Shown here: positions 1 to 9,007 of the stretch, piece by piece
How the letters are laid out: each line of letters opens with the position of its first letter
Numbering within the stretch: the first letter of the stretch is position 1
Assembly: GCA_947493495.1 (NCBI GenBank)
Contig: CANLRN010000021.1
Location: forward strand, 1 to 56,534
Length of the DNA: 56,534 bases
From: an uncultured Aquimarina sp.
GTDB taxonomy: Bacteria; Bacteroidota; Bacteroidia; Flavobacteriales; Flavobacteriaceae
Direction of reading: 5' to 3'
Made by a program: the position numbers and the translations under genes
Notes under the pieces: model-generated
The model's database searches: none
What the model was told of the DNA's origin: nothing
Seen by the model: the letters and a program-made list of their open reading frames with translations, nothing else

Positions 1-114
1 ATTTCAACTAAATTTAGTCTTAGACTAGTAAAATGGTTAGATTTCTTATCCCTTAAATTTATTTAGGACAGGATTGTAGTGTTAACTAAAAATAGTATGC
101 TCTAAAAAAGAAAA

Positions 115-1161
115 TCACTCTGCATTTAATTGATTTTTTGCATACTTTTTCCATCGATTTATACAAGCCATTATATCATCTGGTATCGGTGTTTGAAAAC
201 TCATTAACTCCCCAGTAACAGGATGTTCAAACCCTAATGTCCTAGCATGCAATGCTTGTCTTGGGAGTACTTTAAAGCAATTATCTACAAACTGTTTATA
301 TTTTGTAAACGATGTTCCTTTTAGAATTTTTTCTCCTCCATATCGTTCATCATTAAATAATGTATGCCCAATATATTTCATATGTACACGTATCTGATGT
401 GTTCTACCTGTTTCTAGCTTACAACTAATTAATGTAACATATCCTAATCGTTCTATCACCTTATAATGCGTAATGGCAGGTTTACCTTTTTCGGATTCAT
501 CACCTATAAAAACTGTATTTTGTAGTCTATTCTTAGGGTGACGACCAATATTAGCTTCTATAGTTCCTTCATCTTCTTCTACATTTCCCCATACAATGGC
601 AATATATTCACGCTCTGAGGTTTTATCAAAAAATTGCTTAGCCAGATGTGTCATAGCCGTTTCTGTTTTTGCAATTACTAATAAACCACTGGTATCCTTA
701 TCAATACGATGTACTAATCCAGGACGATCACTACTATTGTTAGGTAAATTATCAAAATGATAGATCAATGCATTGATCAGCGTCCCAGAATAATTACCGT
801 GACCAGGATGTACTACCATTCCCGCAGGTTTGTTAACCACTAGTAATGAATCATCTTCATAGACTATATCTAATGGGATGTTTTCTGGGATTAATAAATT
901 CTCATAAGGTGGATGTGCAAACAAAACTCTTACAATATCATTAGGTTTTACCTTATGATTGGATTTAACCGTAATATCATTTACGTATACATTCCCAGAT
1001 TTAGCAGCTTGTTGTATTTTGTTTCGTGTTGCGTTTTCGACAAAATTCATTAAAAATTTATCAACTCTAAGTGGCTCTTGACCAGCTCCAGCTATAAATC
1101 GATAGTGTTCATAGAGGTCATCTTCATTATCTTGCTCAGTATCTATATTTTCTTTAGTCAT
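115..1161 (-). CDS. rluD: RluA/RluD-family 23S rRNA pseudouridine synthase
   Basis: Isomerises specific uridines of large-subunit rRNA to pseudouridine in the cytoplasm. The 348-residue protein has an N-terminal S4 RNA-binding domain (about residues 30-90) followed by the catalytic domain. The signature HRIDKDTSGLLV begins at residue 151, so Asp154 is the expected nucleophile, and the GRTHQIRVH motif lies further on. Length fits the RluD type. It lies 141 bp downstream of the PASTA gene on the same strand and may be cotranscribed with it. RluA/C/D subfamilies differ in target site, so the exact uridines modified are an inference. The family is certain. Confidence 0.93.
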   Translation of the reverse strand: MTKENIDTEQDNEDDLYEHYRFIAGAGQEPLRVDKFLMNFVENATRNKIQQAAKSGNVYVNDITVKSNHKVKPNDIVRVLFAHPPYENLLIPENIPLDIVYEDDSLLVVNKPAGMVVHPGHGNYSGTLINALIYHFDNLPNNSSDRPGLVHRIDKDTSGLLVIAKTETAMTHLAKQFFDKTSEREYIAIVWGNVEEDEGTIEANIGRHPKNRLQNTVFIGDESEKGKPAITHYKVIERLGYVTLISCKLETGRTHQIRVHMKYIGHTLFNDERYGGEKILKGTSFTKYKQFVDNCFKVLPRQALHARTLGFEHPVTGELMSFQTPIPDDIMACINRWKKYAKNQLNAE

Positions 1162-1302
1162 ATATTTCTCGTAATCTCTTATTTATACCTTTTATGCTTC
1201 AAATTTACGGGAATAAAATATTTACCTAATCCAGTTGAGCATAGGTTATTTCCGCCTCAGTTTCAGAATAAAAATAATTCTGTTGATAAACCCAATAGCT
1301 AA

Positions 1303-1887
1303 TTAATCAGAAGAAAGATTGACTTTCCCCCCACTTTCATCACCAACAACCAAATCTATTGTAGAAGTTTTCATTAATTTATCTCCTGGTCTTACTCTTT
1401 TACCTTTATGCCGTAATTCCAATACTAAGCTAGACATGTGGGGTACCTTAGTAACAGCTCCTATTTTAAAACCAAGTGCTACCAATTTAGGTTCTACTTG
1501 CCTACGAGTTGGCTGCTCGAATTTTGGAATTTCTACTTTTCGATATCCAGATGGGTTTAGCGTTACATATATTTTTCGATTTTCTTTTACCATATTTCCA
1601 GCAGCTGGATTTTGATCAATTACAGAATACTTAGGGTATTCTGGATTAAAATTTGCAGAATCCTGAACTTCGAATCGCAACTCTTTTTCTTCTAAGAGAA
1701 CTGCAACATCATCTAATGTTTTCTTACTTAGACTAGGTACTACAATACGTTGATCATGATTCGTAGAACTCTCTAACCATTGTAATGCAATAAAACATAT
1801 GATAGTCAACATCGCAATAGCTAATACTAACTGAATCAAAAATGTTTTGCTGTAGATAAACTTAAAAAGACCTTTTATAAATTCCAT
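1303..1887 (-). CDS. PASTA-domain membrane protein
   Basis: Small bitopic membrane protein of 194 residues. One transmembrane helix (about residues 15-36) is followed by two PASTA repeats (about 47-112 and 117-182) in the periplasm. PASTA modules elsewhere bind muropeptides or stabilise penicillin-binding proteins and kinases. No kinase or transpeptidase domain is present here, so it is probably an accessory wall protein. It is divergent from ddl (107 bp between starts), which makes a wall-related role plausible. The basic C-terminal tail ends soon after the second repeat. The exact role is unknown. Confidence 0.88.
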   Translation of the reverse strand: MEFIKGLFKFIYSKTFLIQLVLAIAMLTIICFIALQWLESSTNHDQRIVVPSLSKKTLDDVAVLLEEKELRFEVQDSANFNPEYPKYSVIDQNPAAGNMVKENRKIYVTLNPSGYRKVEIPKFEQPTRRQVEPKLVALGFKIGAVTKVPHMSSLVLELRHKGKRVRPGDKLMKTSTIDLVVGDESGGKVNLSSD

Positions 1888-1956
1888 AGATTAAATGATA
1901 GTTTGGACAAAGATATAAAAACGGTAAGTTTTTAGCTTTTGTTATAATATAAATGA

Positions 1957-1964
1957 TATTTTTG
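1957..1964 (+). promoter_or_regulatory. Candidate -7 box for ddl
   Basis: TATTTTTG matches the Bacteroidota -7 consensus TAnnTTTG and lies 31 nt before the ddl start. A TTG lies 15 nt further upstream, slightly closer than the usual -33 element. It sits between the divergent PASTA and ddl genes. Confidence 0.5.
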
Positions 1965-1994
1965 TTTATAAAGCTCACGAACTAATCTGCAGTA

Positions 1995-2969
1995 ATGAAA
2001 AAAAATATTGCCATCCTAATGGGTGGTTATTCTAGTGAATTTGACATCTCTATCAAAAGTGGAAATGTAGTTTATAAGTATATCGATCGCAATTTATATG
2101 AAGCATACAGGATTCATATAACAAAAGATACTTGGTATTATATTGATGATCAAGAACGTAAAAAAACAATTGATAAAAATGACTTTTCATTACTATTACA
2201 GGGTGAGAAGATTAAATTTGATGCTGCATTTAATATCGTTCACGGAACTCCTGGAGAAGATGGATTATTACAGGCTTATTTTAAATTAATCGGTATTCCT
2301 CAAACTGCTTGTGACTTTTATCAGGCTGCGCTCACTTTTAATAAAAGAGATTGTATTAGTGTACTACAACCTTATGGAATTCCTACTGCTACAAATTATT
2401 TTTTGAATAAAGGAGATGCTATTGATCAAGACAAAATCATAGCTACTGTAGGATTACCTTGTTTTGTAAAAGCGAATAAAGCAGGTAGTAGTTATGGTGT
2501 ATCAAAAGTAAAAACTATAGAAGAATTAATTCCTGCTATCGAAATAGCTTATAAAGAAGATGATGAAATCATTATCGAGTCTTTCCTTAGTGGAACCGAA
2601 GTATCCGTAGGAGTTATCACTTATAAAGGAAAAGACATTGTACTGCCTATTACAGAGATTGTATCAGAGAATGATTTTTTTGATTATGAGGCCAAATATC
2701 TAGGCAAATCTCAAGAGATCACACCTGCCAGGCTTACTAAAACTCAAGAAAAAGAAGTTACCGAACTAGCACTTAAAGTATATAAAATTCTTAAAATGAA
2801 AGGGTTTTCTAGAAGTGAATATATATTTCATAATGGAGTACCCCATTTTATAGAGATGAATACCAACCCAGGCTTTAGTGAAGCTAGTATCCTACCGCAA
2901 CAAGCAAAAGCTGCAGGGATTAGTATTACAGAGTTATTAACGAATACGATTGAAGAGTGCATGAACTAA
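1995..2969 (+). CDS. ddl: D-alanine--D-alanine ligase
   Basis: ATP-grasp enzyme that joins two D-alanines for the peptidoglycan stem peptide in the cytoplasm. The 324-residue protein shows the N-terminal GGYSSEFDIS loop, HGTPGEDG at 83-90, a GSSYGVSKV stretch near 164-172, and the metal-binding EMNTNPGF at 287-294. Length is typical. It starts a short plus-strand pair with coaD 142 bp downstream. A TAnnTTTG box stands 31 nt upstream. No unusual features are seen. The assignment is firm, and murB and dapF in the same window act in the same pathway. Confidence 0.96.
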   Translation: MKKNIAILMGGYSSEFDISIKSGNVVYKYIDRNLYEAYRIHITKDTWYYIDDQERKKTIDKNDFSLLLQGEKIKFDAAFNIVHGTPGEDGLLQAYFKLIGIPQTACDFYQAALTFNKRDCISVLQPYGIPTATNYFLNKGDAIDQDKIIATVGLPCFVKANKAGSSYGVSKVKTIEELIPAIEIAYKEDDEIIIESFLSGTEVSVGVITYKGKDIVLPITEIVSENDFFDYEAKYLGKSQEITPARLTKTQEKEVTELALKVYKILKMKGFSRSEYIFHNGVPHFIEMNTNPGFSEASILPQQAKAAGISITELLTNTIEECMN

Positions 2970-3111
2970 ATTGTATTTACATAACGCATATACTACTGCC
3001 TCCATTTCTAAAAAAAAGAGTCTCTGTGCACCTAAAATATTGAATGTGCTATTTTTTTAGCATAGCTACATCATTTTTTCGATTATCTTTACTAACATAA
3101 ATCCATAACTC

Positions 3112-3570
3112 ATGAAAAGAGCTGTATTTCCGGGTTCGTTTGATCCCATTACTTTAGGGCATTATGATATTATCAAAAGAGGACTTACACTCTTTGATGA
3201 AATCATACTAGCCATTGGTGTAAATGCAGAAAAAAAATACATGTTTACCCTCGAAGAAAGAACATATTTTATTGAAGAAGCTTTTAAAAATGAACCTAAG
3301 ATTAAAGTGATGACTTATAAAGGGTTGACTGTAGATTTTTGTAAACAGCAAAATGCAGAATTTATACTCAGAGGCTTACGAAACCCAGGAGATTTTGAAT
3401 TTGAAAAAGCAATCGCGCATACCAATAGAAAAATGACCGAGATAGAAACTATATTCTTACTCACCTCATCAGGAAAAAGTTATATTTCTTCTTCTATAGT
3501 TAGAGATGTGATTCGTAATGGCGGGGATTATACTGGCTTAGTTCCTGATACAGTACGCGTTACACAATAA
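3112..3570 (+). CDS. coaD: Pantetheine-phosphate adenylyltransferase
   Basis: Transfers AMP from ATP to 4'-phosphopantetheine, the fourth step of coenzyme A synthesis. The 152-residue protein is typical in length for CoaD. The nucleotidyltransferase motif GSFDPITLGHYD spans 8-19, the substrate-binding stretch LRGLRNPGDFEFE lies near 86-98, and ISSSIVRD at 125-132 supplies the C-terminal ATP-binding signature. It follows ddl on the same strand, an arrangement I know from other Flavobacteriaceae. The gene is followed by 338 bp without a gene, holding a long imperfect palindrome. Confidence 0.96.
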   Translation: MKRAVFPGSFDPITLGHYDIIKRGLTLFDEIILAIGVNAEKKYMFTLEERTYFIEEAFKNEPKIKVMTYKGLTVDFCKQQNAEFILRGLRNPGDFEFEKAIAHTNRKMTEIETIFLLTSSGKSYISSSIVRDVIRNGGDYTGLVPDTVRVTQ

Positions 3571-3668
3571 CAGTATCTATAAAATTTTATCATATACTCA
3601 AGCTCGATAAGAGTATAAATTGTTCCTATTTTTAGAATCAAGACTTATATCATTATAATCCATGAATC

Positions 3669-3846
3669 TTTAACCCGTTTTATTCATTAGGAAATCTATT
3701 CCATCTTTCAACTGCTGCAAACACTACCGTTTCACTATTTTTTTTAATGTAACCGTAGCGACGCTACGCTGAAATGAAGAAAACATCAGTGTTTATTGCA
3801 CTTGAAAGCATCTTGACGAAGTCCTAACGCATAAACCGGGTTTAAA
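3669..3846. repeat. Long imperfect palindrome downstream of coaD
   Basis: This 178-bp stretch folds on itself around GTAGCG-A-CGCTAC at 3755-3767. The outer arms (3669-3692 and 3822-3846) match at 21 of 25 aligned positions. Inner segments such as CTTTCAA also recur inverted. It fills most of the 338-bp gap 3571-3908, which otherwise shows only AT-rich sequence. I see no reading frame. It could be a MITE-like element, a folded recombination site or an RNA hairpin. Confidence 0.6.
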
Positions 3847-3908
3847 CATTTAAAACTTTAGGTTTTTTATACTATTCTTTATCAGACCTGGTAATAGATC
3901 GTACTAAA

Positions 3909-4574
3909 TTATAATAGCGCTTTTGCTTTTCTATCTGGTAATACAAAAGAAGTGTCATATCCAGCAAAACGTTTCATATAGTAGCGTATTGTCGTACCAA
4001 AAGCATCAGTAAAATCTTCTACGCCTCCACTCCTTAAGTATTTTTTTACGGCACCAGGTCCTGCCAAGTGTGCTGCAGCTAGTATCCCAGATTCCGTAAC
4101 AATAATTCCATTCATCCGTTTATTAACAAACCATTTAATATCCTTACGTAAAATCCATTTATTCCTTGATACATTTGCATAAAATGCTTTTTCTTGTAGT
4201 TCTGGATTATTGAGAAATTTATTTTTATTCTTAATCCCTATAAGCGCTAAGGTGCCAATTCCGAACTGATATTTTCCCATATATCCGAACTGGTTAATAA
4301 TTCCGTAATCACCTCTAGATTCTTTGAAAGCAAGAGCTTCTTTAAACCCTATATAAGATCTTGTCAATTCTGGAGTGCCAAAAATAGTACTTGATGTAAT
4401 ATTGCTAGAAAGCAAATTCTCATCGATCTCATTAAAGTTAGGTGCGATGTAGTAAAGATCTAAGTCAGCTGTACTGTATGACTTCATATCGTTACTCTTT
4501 TCTGGTGTAAAACCAACCGATATAATTCCTCCAATTGTAAGAATTATTGATAATCCAATTATACGTTTTATCAT
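3909..4574 (-). CDS. Secreted lysozyme-fold peptidoglycan hydrolase-like protein
   Basis: I place the start at the ATG at 4574, where the protein begins with an ordinary signal peptide (MIKRIIGLSIILTIGG). A longer frame to 4616 would put 14 polar residues before it. The 221-residue protein has a core with FKESRGDYG (Glu85 by this start) followed by GYMGKYQFG, the layout of a transglycosylase or lysozyme active-site region. It probably cleaves or senses peptidoglycan in the periplasm. mltG lies downstream on the same strand, which supports a wall role. Substrate and activity are inferred from the motif only. Confidence 0.72.
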   Translation of the reverse strand: MIKRIIGLSIILTIGGIISVGFTPEKSNDMKSYSTADLDLYYIAPNFNEIDENLLSSNITSSTIFGTPELTRSYIGFKEALAFKESRGDYGIINQFGYMGKYQFGIGTLALIGIKNKNKFLNNPELQEKAFYANVSRNKWILRKDIKWFVNKRMNGIIVTESGILAAAHLAGPGAVKKYLRSGGVEDFTDAFGTTIRYYMKRFAGYDTSFVLPDRKAKALL

Positions 4575-4636
4575 AAATAAAATTTCTAAGTAGTCATCAT
4601 AATTGATGTTCCCCAACTACTTAAATTTTAGCGGTG

Positions 4637-4644
4637 CAAATATA
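4637..4644 (-). promoter_or_regulatory. Candidate -7 box for the lysozyme-fold gene
   Basis: The reverse strand reads TATATTTG, matching TAnnTTTG, 63 nt before the chosen start at 4574. No well-spaced TTG lies upstream. Confidence 0.35.
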
Positions 4645-4926
4645 CAATTTTTCTCACAATAATAAAAAAAGAGGTGTTAAATTTACTAATTAAATGATTA
4701 TCAATTAATTAAATGAAAAAATATGCAAAAAAACGCAAATATTATCAAAAAAAATAAAAAATAATGACACTTAAACGTCAAATTTTGTATTTCAACCAAT
4801 CAAAAATAAATGTTAATTATGGGAATAAACCACATGAAAAAGAAAAGTCTGTATATAAATACCTTAAAAACTTTAACATTATAAGCGAAAAAAAATTGCT
4901 TTTTTCCTACAAAATACAAGACAATT
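4645..4926. other. AT-rich gene-free spacer upstream of the lysozyme-fold gene
   Basis: Very AT-rich sequence between the lysozyme-fold gene and mltG, both on the minus strand. It contains many A runs but no clear hairpin with a T tract. A 62-codon plus-strand frame from 4764 runs into the 3' end of mltG and looks like chance. I see nothing else in it. Confidence 0.5.
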
Positions 4927-5970
4927 CTACCGTCTTACTCCTTGTTTATTGATCCAATTTACGTACTGCTTTTTGTTTCTATTGTGTTGTGTTAATGTTT
5001 TTGCAAATTTATGGTATCCAAAATTTTCAACATTCGCTACAAAAAAATAATATTCATGTTTTTCATAATGTAGAACCGCATCAATCGATGATATATCTGG
5101 CATGGTAATAGGCCCAGGAGGTAAATGTTTGTATTTATATGTATTGTACGGACTATCTAATTCTAGATCCTTATACAATACTCGTTTGATAACAGCATCC
5201 CAGTCATTTCTATGTTTTTTTAATGCATAAATAACAGTAGGGTCAGCATCTAGTTTCCAACCGTTTTTATATCTATTTATATACACACCTGCTACCCTTG
5301 GTCTTTCATCTACTTTTGCGGTTTCTTTTTGTACAATAGAAGCCACTGTCACTACCTGAGAGATTGATAAACCTATATCTTTTGCTTTTGCTCGTCTGTT
5401 TGTATTCCAAAACCGATGGTACTCCTTAAGCATCCTATCTCTAAATTGTTCTGCCGAGGTATTCCAAAAAAACTCATATTTATTGGGTACATACATGGAT
5501 AACGCATTATCAGCTGTAAATCCATTCGAAGATATAAATGATGGGTCTCTAAACGATTGTAGCAATGAAATACTATCTGTTTCTATTTGTTCAGCTATTC
5601 TTCCTGCTAAATTTTCTAATCGTTCTTGGTTGTTAAAATTAACTTGAATAGGAGAGTTTTTACTTCTAAGCACTCCAATAATCTCATTATTATTAAGTCC
5701 CTTAGTTAGTATATATCTGCCAGCTTTGACATTTCTGGCATATCCCTTCTTATCGGCTATTTTATCAAAAGTAGTTATATCTTTGACCAAAGGAAGAATT
5801 AGCTCACGCAGCTGAGGATAGGTAGTTCCTGATGGAATATAAATAGTAGTTGTTTCTGTTTCAAAATTAGTATTTGGCGAAAAAACAGCTTGATATACAT
5901 AATAAGCAAACAAACCTCCACCTACTAAACCCATTAATGTTATAATTAATAGTATTTTTTTAATGTACAT
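4927..5970 (-). CDS. mltG: Endolytic transglycosylase MltG
   Basis: Inner-membrane lytic transglycosylase that cuts nascent glycan strands and sets their length. The 347-residue protein has one N-terminal transmembrane helix (about 5-27), a LysM-like region (about 40-110) and the YceG catalytic domain. The motif VASIVQKET contains Glu216, matching the catalytic glutamate of E. coli MltG (Glu218), followed by the conserved RVAGVYINR and LDADPTVIYAL stretches. The start overlaps the end of the GNAT gene by 11 bp, so translation is probably coupled in the dapF-GNAT-mltG set. Confidence 0.95.
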   Translation of the reverse strand: MYIKKILLIITLMGLVGGGLFAYYVYQAVFSPNTNFETETTTIYIPSGTTYPQLRELILPLVKDITTFDKIADKKGYARNVKAGRYILTKGLNNNEIIGVLRSKNSPIQVNFNNQERLENLAGRIAEQIETDSISLLQSFRDPSFISSNGFTADNALSMYVPNKYEFFWNTSAEQFRDRMLKEYHRFWNTNRRAKAKDIGLSISQVVTVASIVQKETAKVDERPRVAGVYINRYKNGWKLDADPTVIYALKKHRNDWDAVIKRVLYKDLELDSPYNTYKYKHLPPGPITMPDISSIDAVLHYEKHEYYFFVANVENFGYHKFAKTLTQHNRNKKQYVNWINKQGVRR

Positions 5971-6490
5971 ATATTAATTGATATAATAATTCATCCTTAT
6001 ACTCCCCATTAATGAGGTTCCAATCTTTTTTTACACCTACTTTTTTAAAGCCTTGCTTTTCGAATAACTTTACACTATCCCTATTATCTTCTGATATATT
6101 GGCATATAATTGATGTACCCTAAGGTGCGTATTACAATATTTAATCACTAGAGATAATGCTTCGGTTCCATAACCTTGTCCTTTGTATTGATTTTCAGCT
6201 ATCAAAATACCAACACCAACTCTATTATGCATTGGATTAAAGTCAAACAAATCGATAAGTCCTAATGTAGTAGTATTTTTTTTGGAACAGATCATTAACC
6301 GTAACTGTTTAGCTTCATATATATCCAAATGAGCGTTTTCTAAATATTGTTTTATCAAAAATCGTGAGTAAGGTGTTTGCGTGGAGCTAACTTCCCAGAC
6401 TTCTTCATTATTTTCAATAGAATGTACAAAATCTAAATCTTCGGGTTCTAACGCACGTAGATATATATGTTTCCCTGTAAGCGTTAGCAT
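5960..6490 (-). CDS. GNAT-family N-acetyltransferase
   Basis: Single-domain acetyl-CoA-dependent acetyltransferase of 176 residues, of the RimJ/RimL-like type (opening LRALEPEDLDFVH). The acetyl-CoA-binding loop appears as QYKGQGYGTEAL and the C-terminal strand as LFEKQGFKKVG. It may acetylate a protein N-terminus or a small amine; the substrate cannot be read from sequence. The gene overlaps dapF by 7 bp upstream and mltG by 11 bp downstream, so it is probably translated from their transcript. Confidence 0.88.
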   Translation of the reverse strand: MLTLTGKHIYLRALEPEDLDFVHSIENNEEVWEVSSTQTPYSRFLIKQYLENAHLDIYEAKQLRLMICSKKNTTTLGLIDLFDFNPMHNRVGVGILIAENQYKGQGYGTEALSLVIKYCNTHLRVHQLYANISEDNRDSVKLFEKQGFKKVGVKKDWNLINGEYKDELLYQLIYVH

Positions 6491-7269
6491 ACTATTTCTC
6501 CTTTAAAAACCTGTTCTGCAGGACCTATCAGAAATATATCTTTATACTGTTTTTTATCTACATCAAATACAACTTTCAATTCTCCACCAGGAGTATGAAT
6601 CACAACAGTAGTATTATCCGTCATTTTTGTAGTATGCATAGCTAATGCTACAGCAGTAACTCCAGTACCGCAAGACAATGTCTCATCCTCTACCCCTCTC
6701 TCATAAGTTCTGACTGCAAAAACTCCATTCGCTTCTTTTTGCACAAAATTTACATTACTACCTTCTTTATAATACGGAGCTCCATTTCTAATCGCCCTTC
6801 CATTAGCAACTACATCATAATTAGACAGCTCATCAACCATTGTCACGTGATGTGGTGAACCAGTATCCAAAAATAAATGGGATTCAAATTCATCTATTCT
6901 TGCAACATTTTGCATCTTTAAATATATCAAACCGTCTTTGATCTCTGCTTGATGTTTCCCATCAATTGCGGTGAATGTTGCCGTAGTATCTATAACTCCC
7001 ATGAATGAAGCAAAAGCCACTAGACATCTTCCACCATTGCCGCACATAGAGCTTTCATTACCATCCGCATTAAAGTACACCATAGTAAAGTCATCTTCAT
7101 CATTAGTAGGAGCTTCTAATAACATCAATCCGTCTGCTCCAATACCAAATTTTCTGTCACATAGTCTGCCAAATAATTTGGTATCATTTTTGGGGACAAT
7201 AGATTGTCTATTATCAATAATGACAAAATCATTTCCCGTACCTTGATATTTATAAAAAGTAATATTCAT
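6484..7269 (-). CDS. dapF: Diaminopimelate epimerase
   Basis: Converts LL- to meso-diaminopimelate for lysine and peptidoglycan synthesis, using a cofactor-independent two-cysteine mechanism. Both catalytic cysteines are visible: Cys76 in SMCGNGGRC and Cys200 in LSCGTG. The 261-residue length fits the family. It is the first gene of the minus-strand set with the GNAT gene and mltG and is divergent from the HtrA gene across 164 bp. A TACATTTG box (reverse strand, 7293-7300) lies about 24 nt upstream. The call is firm. Confidence 0.96.
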   Translation of the reverse strand: MNITFYKYQGTGNDFVIIDNRQSIVPKNDTKLFGRLCDRKFGIGADGLMLLEAPTNDEDDFTMVYFNADGNESSMCGNGGRCLVAFASFMGVIDTTATFTAIDGKHQAEIKDGLIYLKMQNVARIDEFESHLFLDTGSPHHVTMVDELSNYDVVANGRAIRNGAPYYKEGSNVNFVQKEANGVFAVRTYERGVEDETLSCGTGVTAVALAMHTTKMTDNTTVVIHTPGGELKVVFDVDKKQYKDIFLIGPAEQVFKGEIVC

Positions 7270-7292
7270 TATCTTTATTACTATAAAAATGT

Positions 7293-7300
7293 CAAATGTA
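7293..7300 (-). promoter_or_regulatory. Candidate -7 box for dapF operon
   Basis: The reverse strand reads TACATTTG, an exact TAnnTTTG match about 24 nt before the dapF start. I see no well-placed TTG upstream, so support is partial. Confidence 0.4.
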
Positions 7301-7433
7301 CAAAGAATGTATTCATTATACTATCGTTAATAGACCGTTAAATATTAAAAAAAATATACGATACTTGTAATTCTATAAGTTATTTACAGTCTATTATGAT
7401 ACTACAATTTAATTATAACAAGAAAAGAAAAAG

Positions 7434-8861
7434 ATGATGAAAAGATTTTTAAGCCTATTAGTTGTTTCTATTTTTGCTGGTGCAATCACACTTGGAGCCT
7501 ATAAATTATTCGTAGAACCAGAATACAAAGAAAGCGTTACTGCTAGTGATCAGGTCAAATCAAAAACCAATATAATCCCTGTTAGTTATAGTTCGACCAA
7601 TACCAATGCTATTGCATCTAATATTGATTTTACAGTTGCTGCAGAAAAAACAGTAAATGCTGTAGTCCACGTAAAACAATATGGGGTATCCCGTACTCCA
7701 AGAAATTTGATGGAGTTTTTTAGAAATGGAGGCCCGCAAGAAAAGAGAATTCAAGGTGTGGGTTCTGGAGTAATTATTACCGAAGATGGTTATATTGTAA
7801 CTAACAACCATGTAATTGATGGAGCATCAGAATTAGAAGTTACTCTAAACAATAACAAATCATATAAAGCAGAAGTCATTGGAACTGCAAAACAATCTGA
7901 TATCGCATTACTAAAGATAGATGCAGATGAAAAACTAAGTTATATTCCTTTTGGAGATTCTAATGTTGCAAAAACTGGAGAATGGGTACTGGCTGTAGGT
8001 AATCCATTTAATCTTACATCCACCGTTACAGCAGGCATCATAAGTGCAAAATCAAGAGACCTTAACGAAGGTGATAGAAATTTTCAATCTTTTATTCAAA
8101 CTGATGCTGCTATCAATCCTGGAAATAGTGGTGGCGCATTGGTAAATACCAAAGGTGAATTAATAGGTATCAATACAGCCATTACTTCTCAAACGGGAAG
8201 CTATGTAGGTTATGCATTTGCAGTACCTTCTAATAATGCCAGAAAAATAGTAGAGGACATCCTAGAATTTGGTGATGTACAAAGAGCCATTATAGGAATA
8301 GGTACAATACCTCTGAATGCGAGTACAAAAAAAGAATATGGTATCAGTACATCTCAGGGAGTTCTTATCGATACTATAGAAGAAAACAGTGGTGCAGAAA
8401 AAGCTGGATTAAGAAAAGGAGACGTCATCAAAGAAATTGATGGTCTTAAGATTAGAAAATTTTCCGATTTAACTGGTTATGTGAACAGCAAAAGTCCAGA
8501 TGATGTAATTAATGTATCAGTTATTAGAGATGGAAATAAACTAGACCTACCTGTAACTTTATCAAAATATGTAATCCAGACATATAATATAGATGATGTA
8601 GGCGTAGAAGTCGCCAATCCTAATAAGAAATATCTCGAAAAGTTTGATCTAGATCACGGAGTAGTGATCAGTAAAGCCTTAAGTCCAAAAATGCAACGAT
8701 ACAATCTTGAAGGGCTAATTATTAGTGAAATTGATGGAAAAAAGGTGAAAAATGTTTTGGAAGTAAAACAGATTATAGAAAGTAAATATCCAGAAGAAGA
8801 CATTACCATAAGCTTAATAGATACTAATGGAGAAAAACGTGAGTTCGTTTTTCAGAATTAA
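7434..8861 (+). CDS. htrA: HtrA/DegP-family periplasmic serine protease with PDZ domain
   Basis: Periplasmic protein-quality-control protease of 475 residues. An N-terminal membrane or signal segment (about 5-23) is followed by a trypsin-like domain with the full triad: His126 in TNNHVIDG, Asp156 in QSDIALL and Ser232 in NPGNSGGAL. A PDZ domain follows (about 275-370), then a more diverged PDZ-like region to the end. The gene begins ATGATG, so the start could be one codon later. Divergent from dapF, it ends with a strong terminator at 8890-8928 and is probably monocistronic. Substrates are unknown. Confidence 0.94.
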   Translation: MMKRFLSLLVVSIFAGAITLGAYKLFVEPEYKESVTASDQVKSKTNIIPVSYSSTNTNAIASNIDFTVAAEKTVNAVVHVKQYGVSRTPRNLMEFFRNGGPQEKRIQGVGSGVIITEDGYIVTNNHVIDGASELEVTLNNNKSYKAEVIGTAKQSDIALLKIDADEKLSYIPFGDSNVAKTGEWVLAVGNPFNLTSTVTAGIISAKSRDLNEGDRNFQSFIQTDAAINPGNSGGALVNTKGELIGINTAITSQTGSYVGYAFAVPSNNARKIVEDILEFGDVQRAIIGIGTIPLNASTKKEYGISTSQGVLIDTIEENSGAEKAGLRKGDVIKEIDGLKIRKFSDLTGYVNSKSPDDVINVSVIRDGNKLDLPVTLSKYVIQTYNIDDVGVEVANPNKKYLEKFDLDHGVVISKALSPKMQRYNLEGLIISEIDGKKVKNVLEVKQIIESKYPEEDITISLIDTNGEKREFVFQN

Positions 8862-8889
8862 ACGCCTATCCTAGCTACATAAAATCAAT

Positions 8890-8928
8890 AATCCCATTGC
8901 TTGCTACAAAAAGTAATGGGATTTTTTT
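8890..8928 (+). terminator. Intrinsic terminator after htrA
   Basis: Perfect 9-bp stem AATCCCATT / AATGGGATT (8890-8898 and 8915-8923) runs straight into a T tract. Confidence 0.85.
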
Positions 8929-8962
8929 ATATAAAAGGGTGTACGAAAACGTTTGAAATTCA

Positions 8963-8970
8963 TACTTTTG
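8963..8970 (+). promoter_or_regulatory. Candidate -7 box for gap
   Basis: TACTTTTG, an exact TAnnTTTG match, lies 37 nt before the gap start and directly after the htrA terminator. No clear TTG at the usual distance. Confidence 0.5.
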
Positions 8971-9007
8971 CGCGAAATTCCATGTTTCAAAAAAAATACA
9001 GCATTAT

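Noticed and set aside
4764..4952. 62-codon plus-strand frame
   Set aside because: Lies in very AT-rich spacer, overlaps the end of mltG, no domain and no start-site support.
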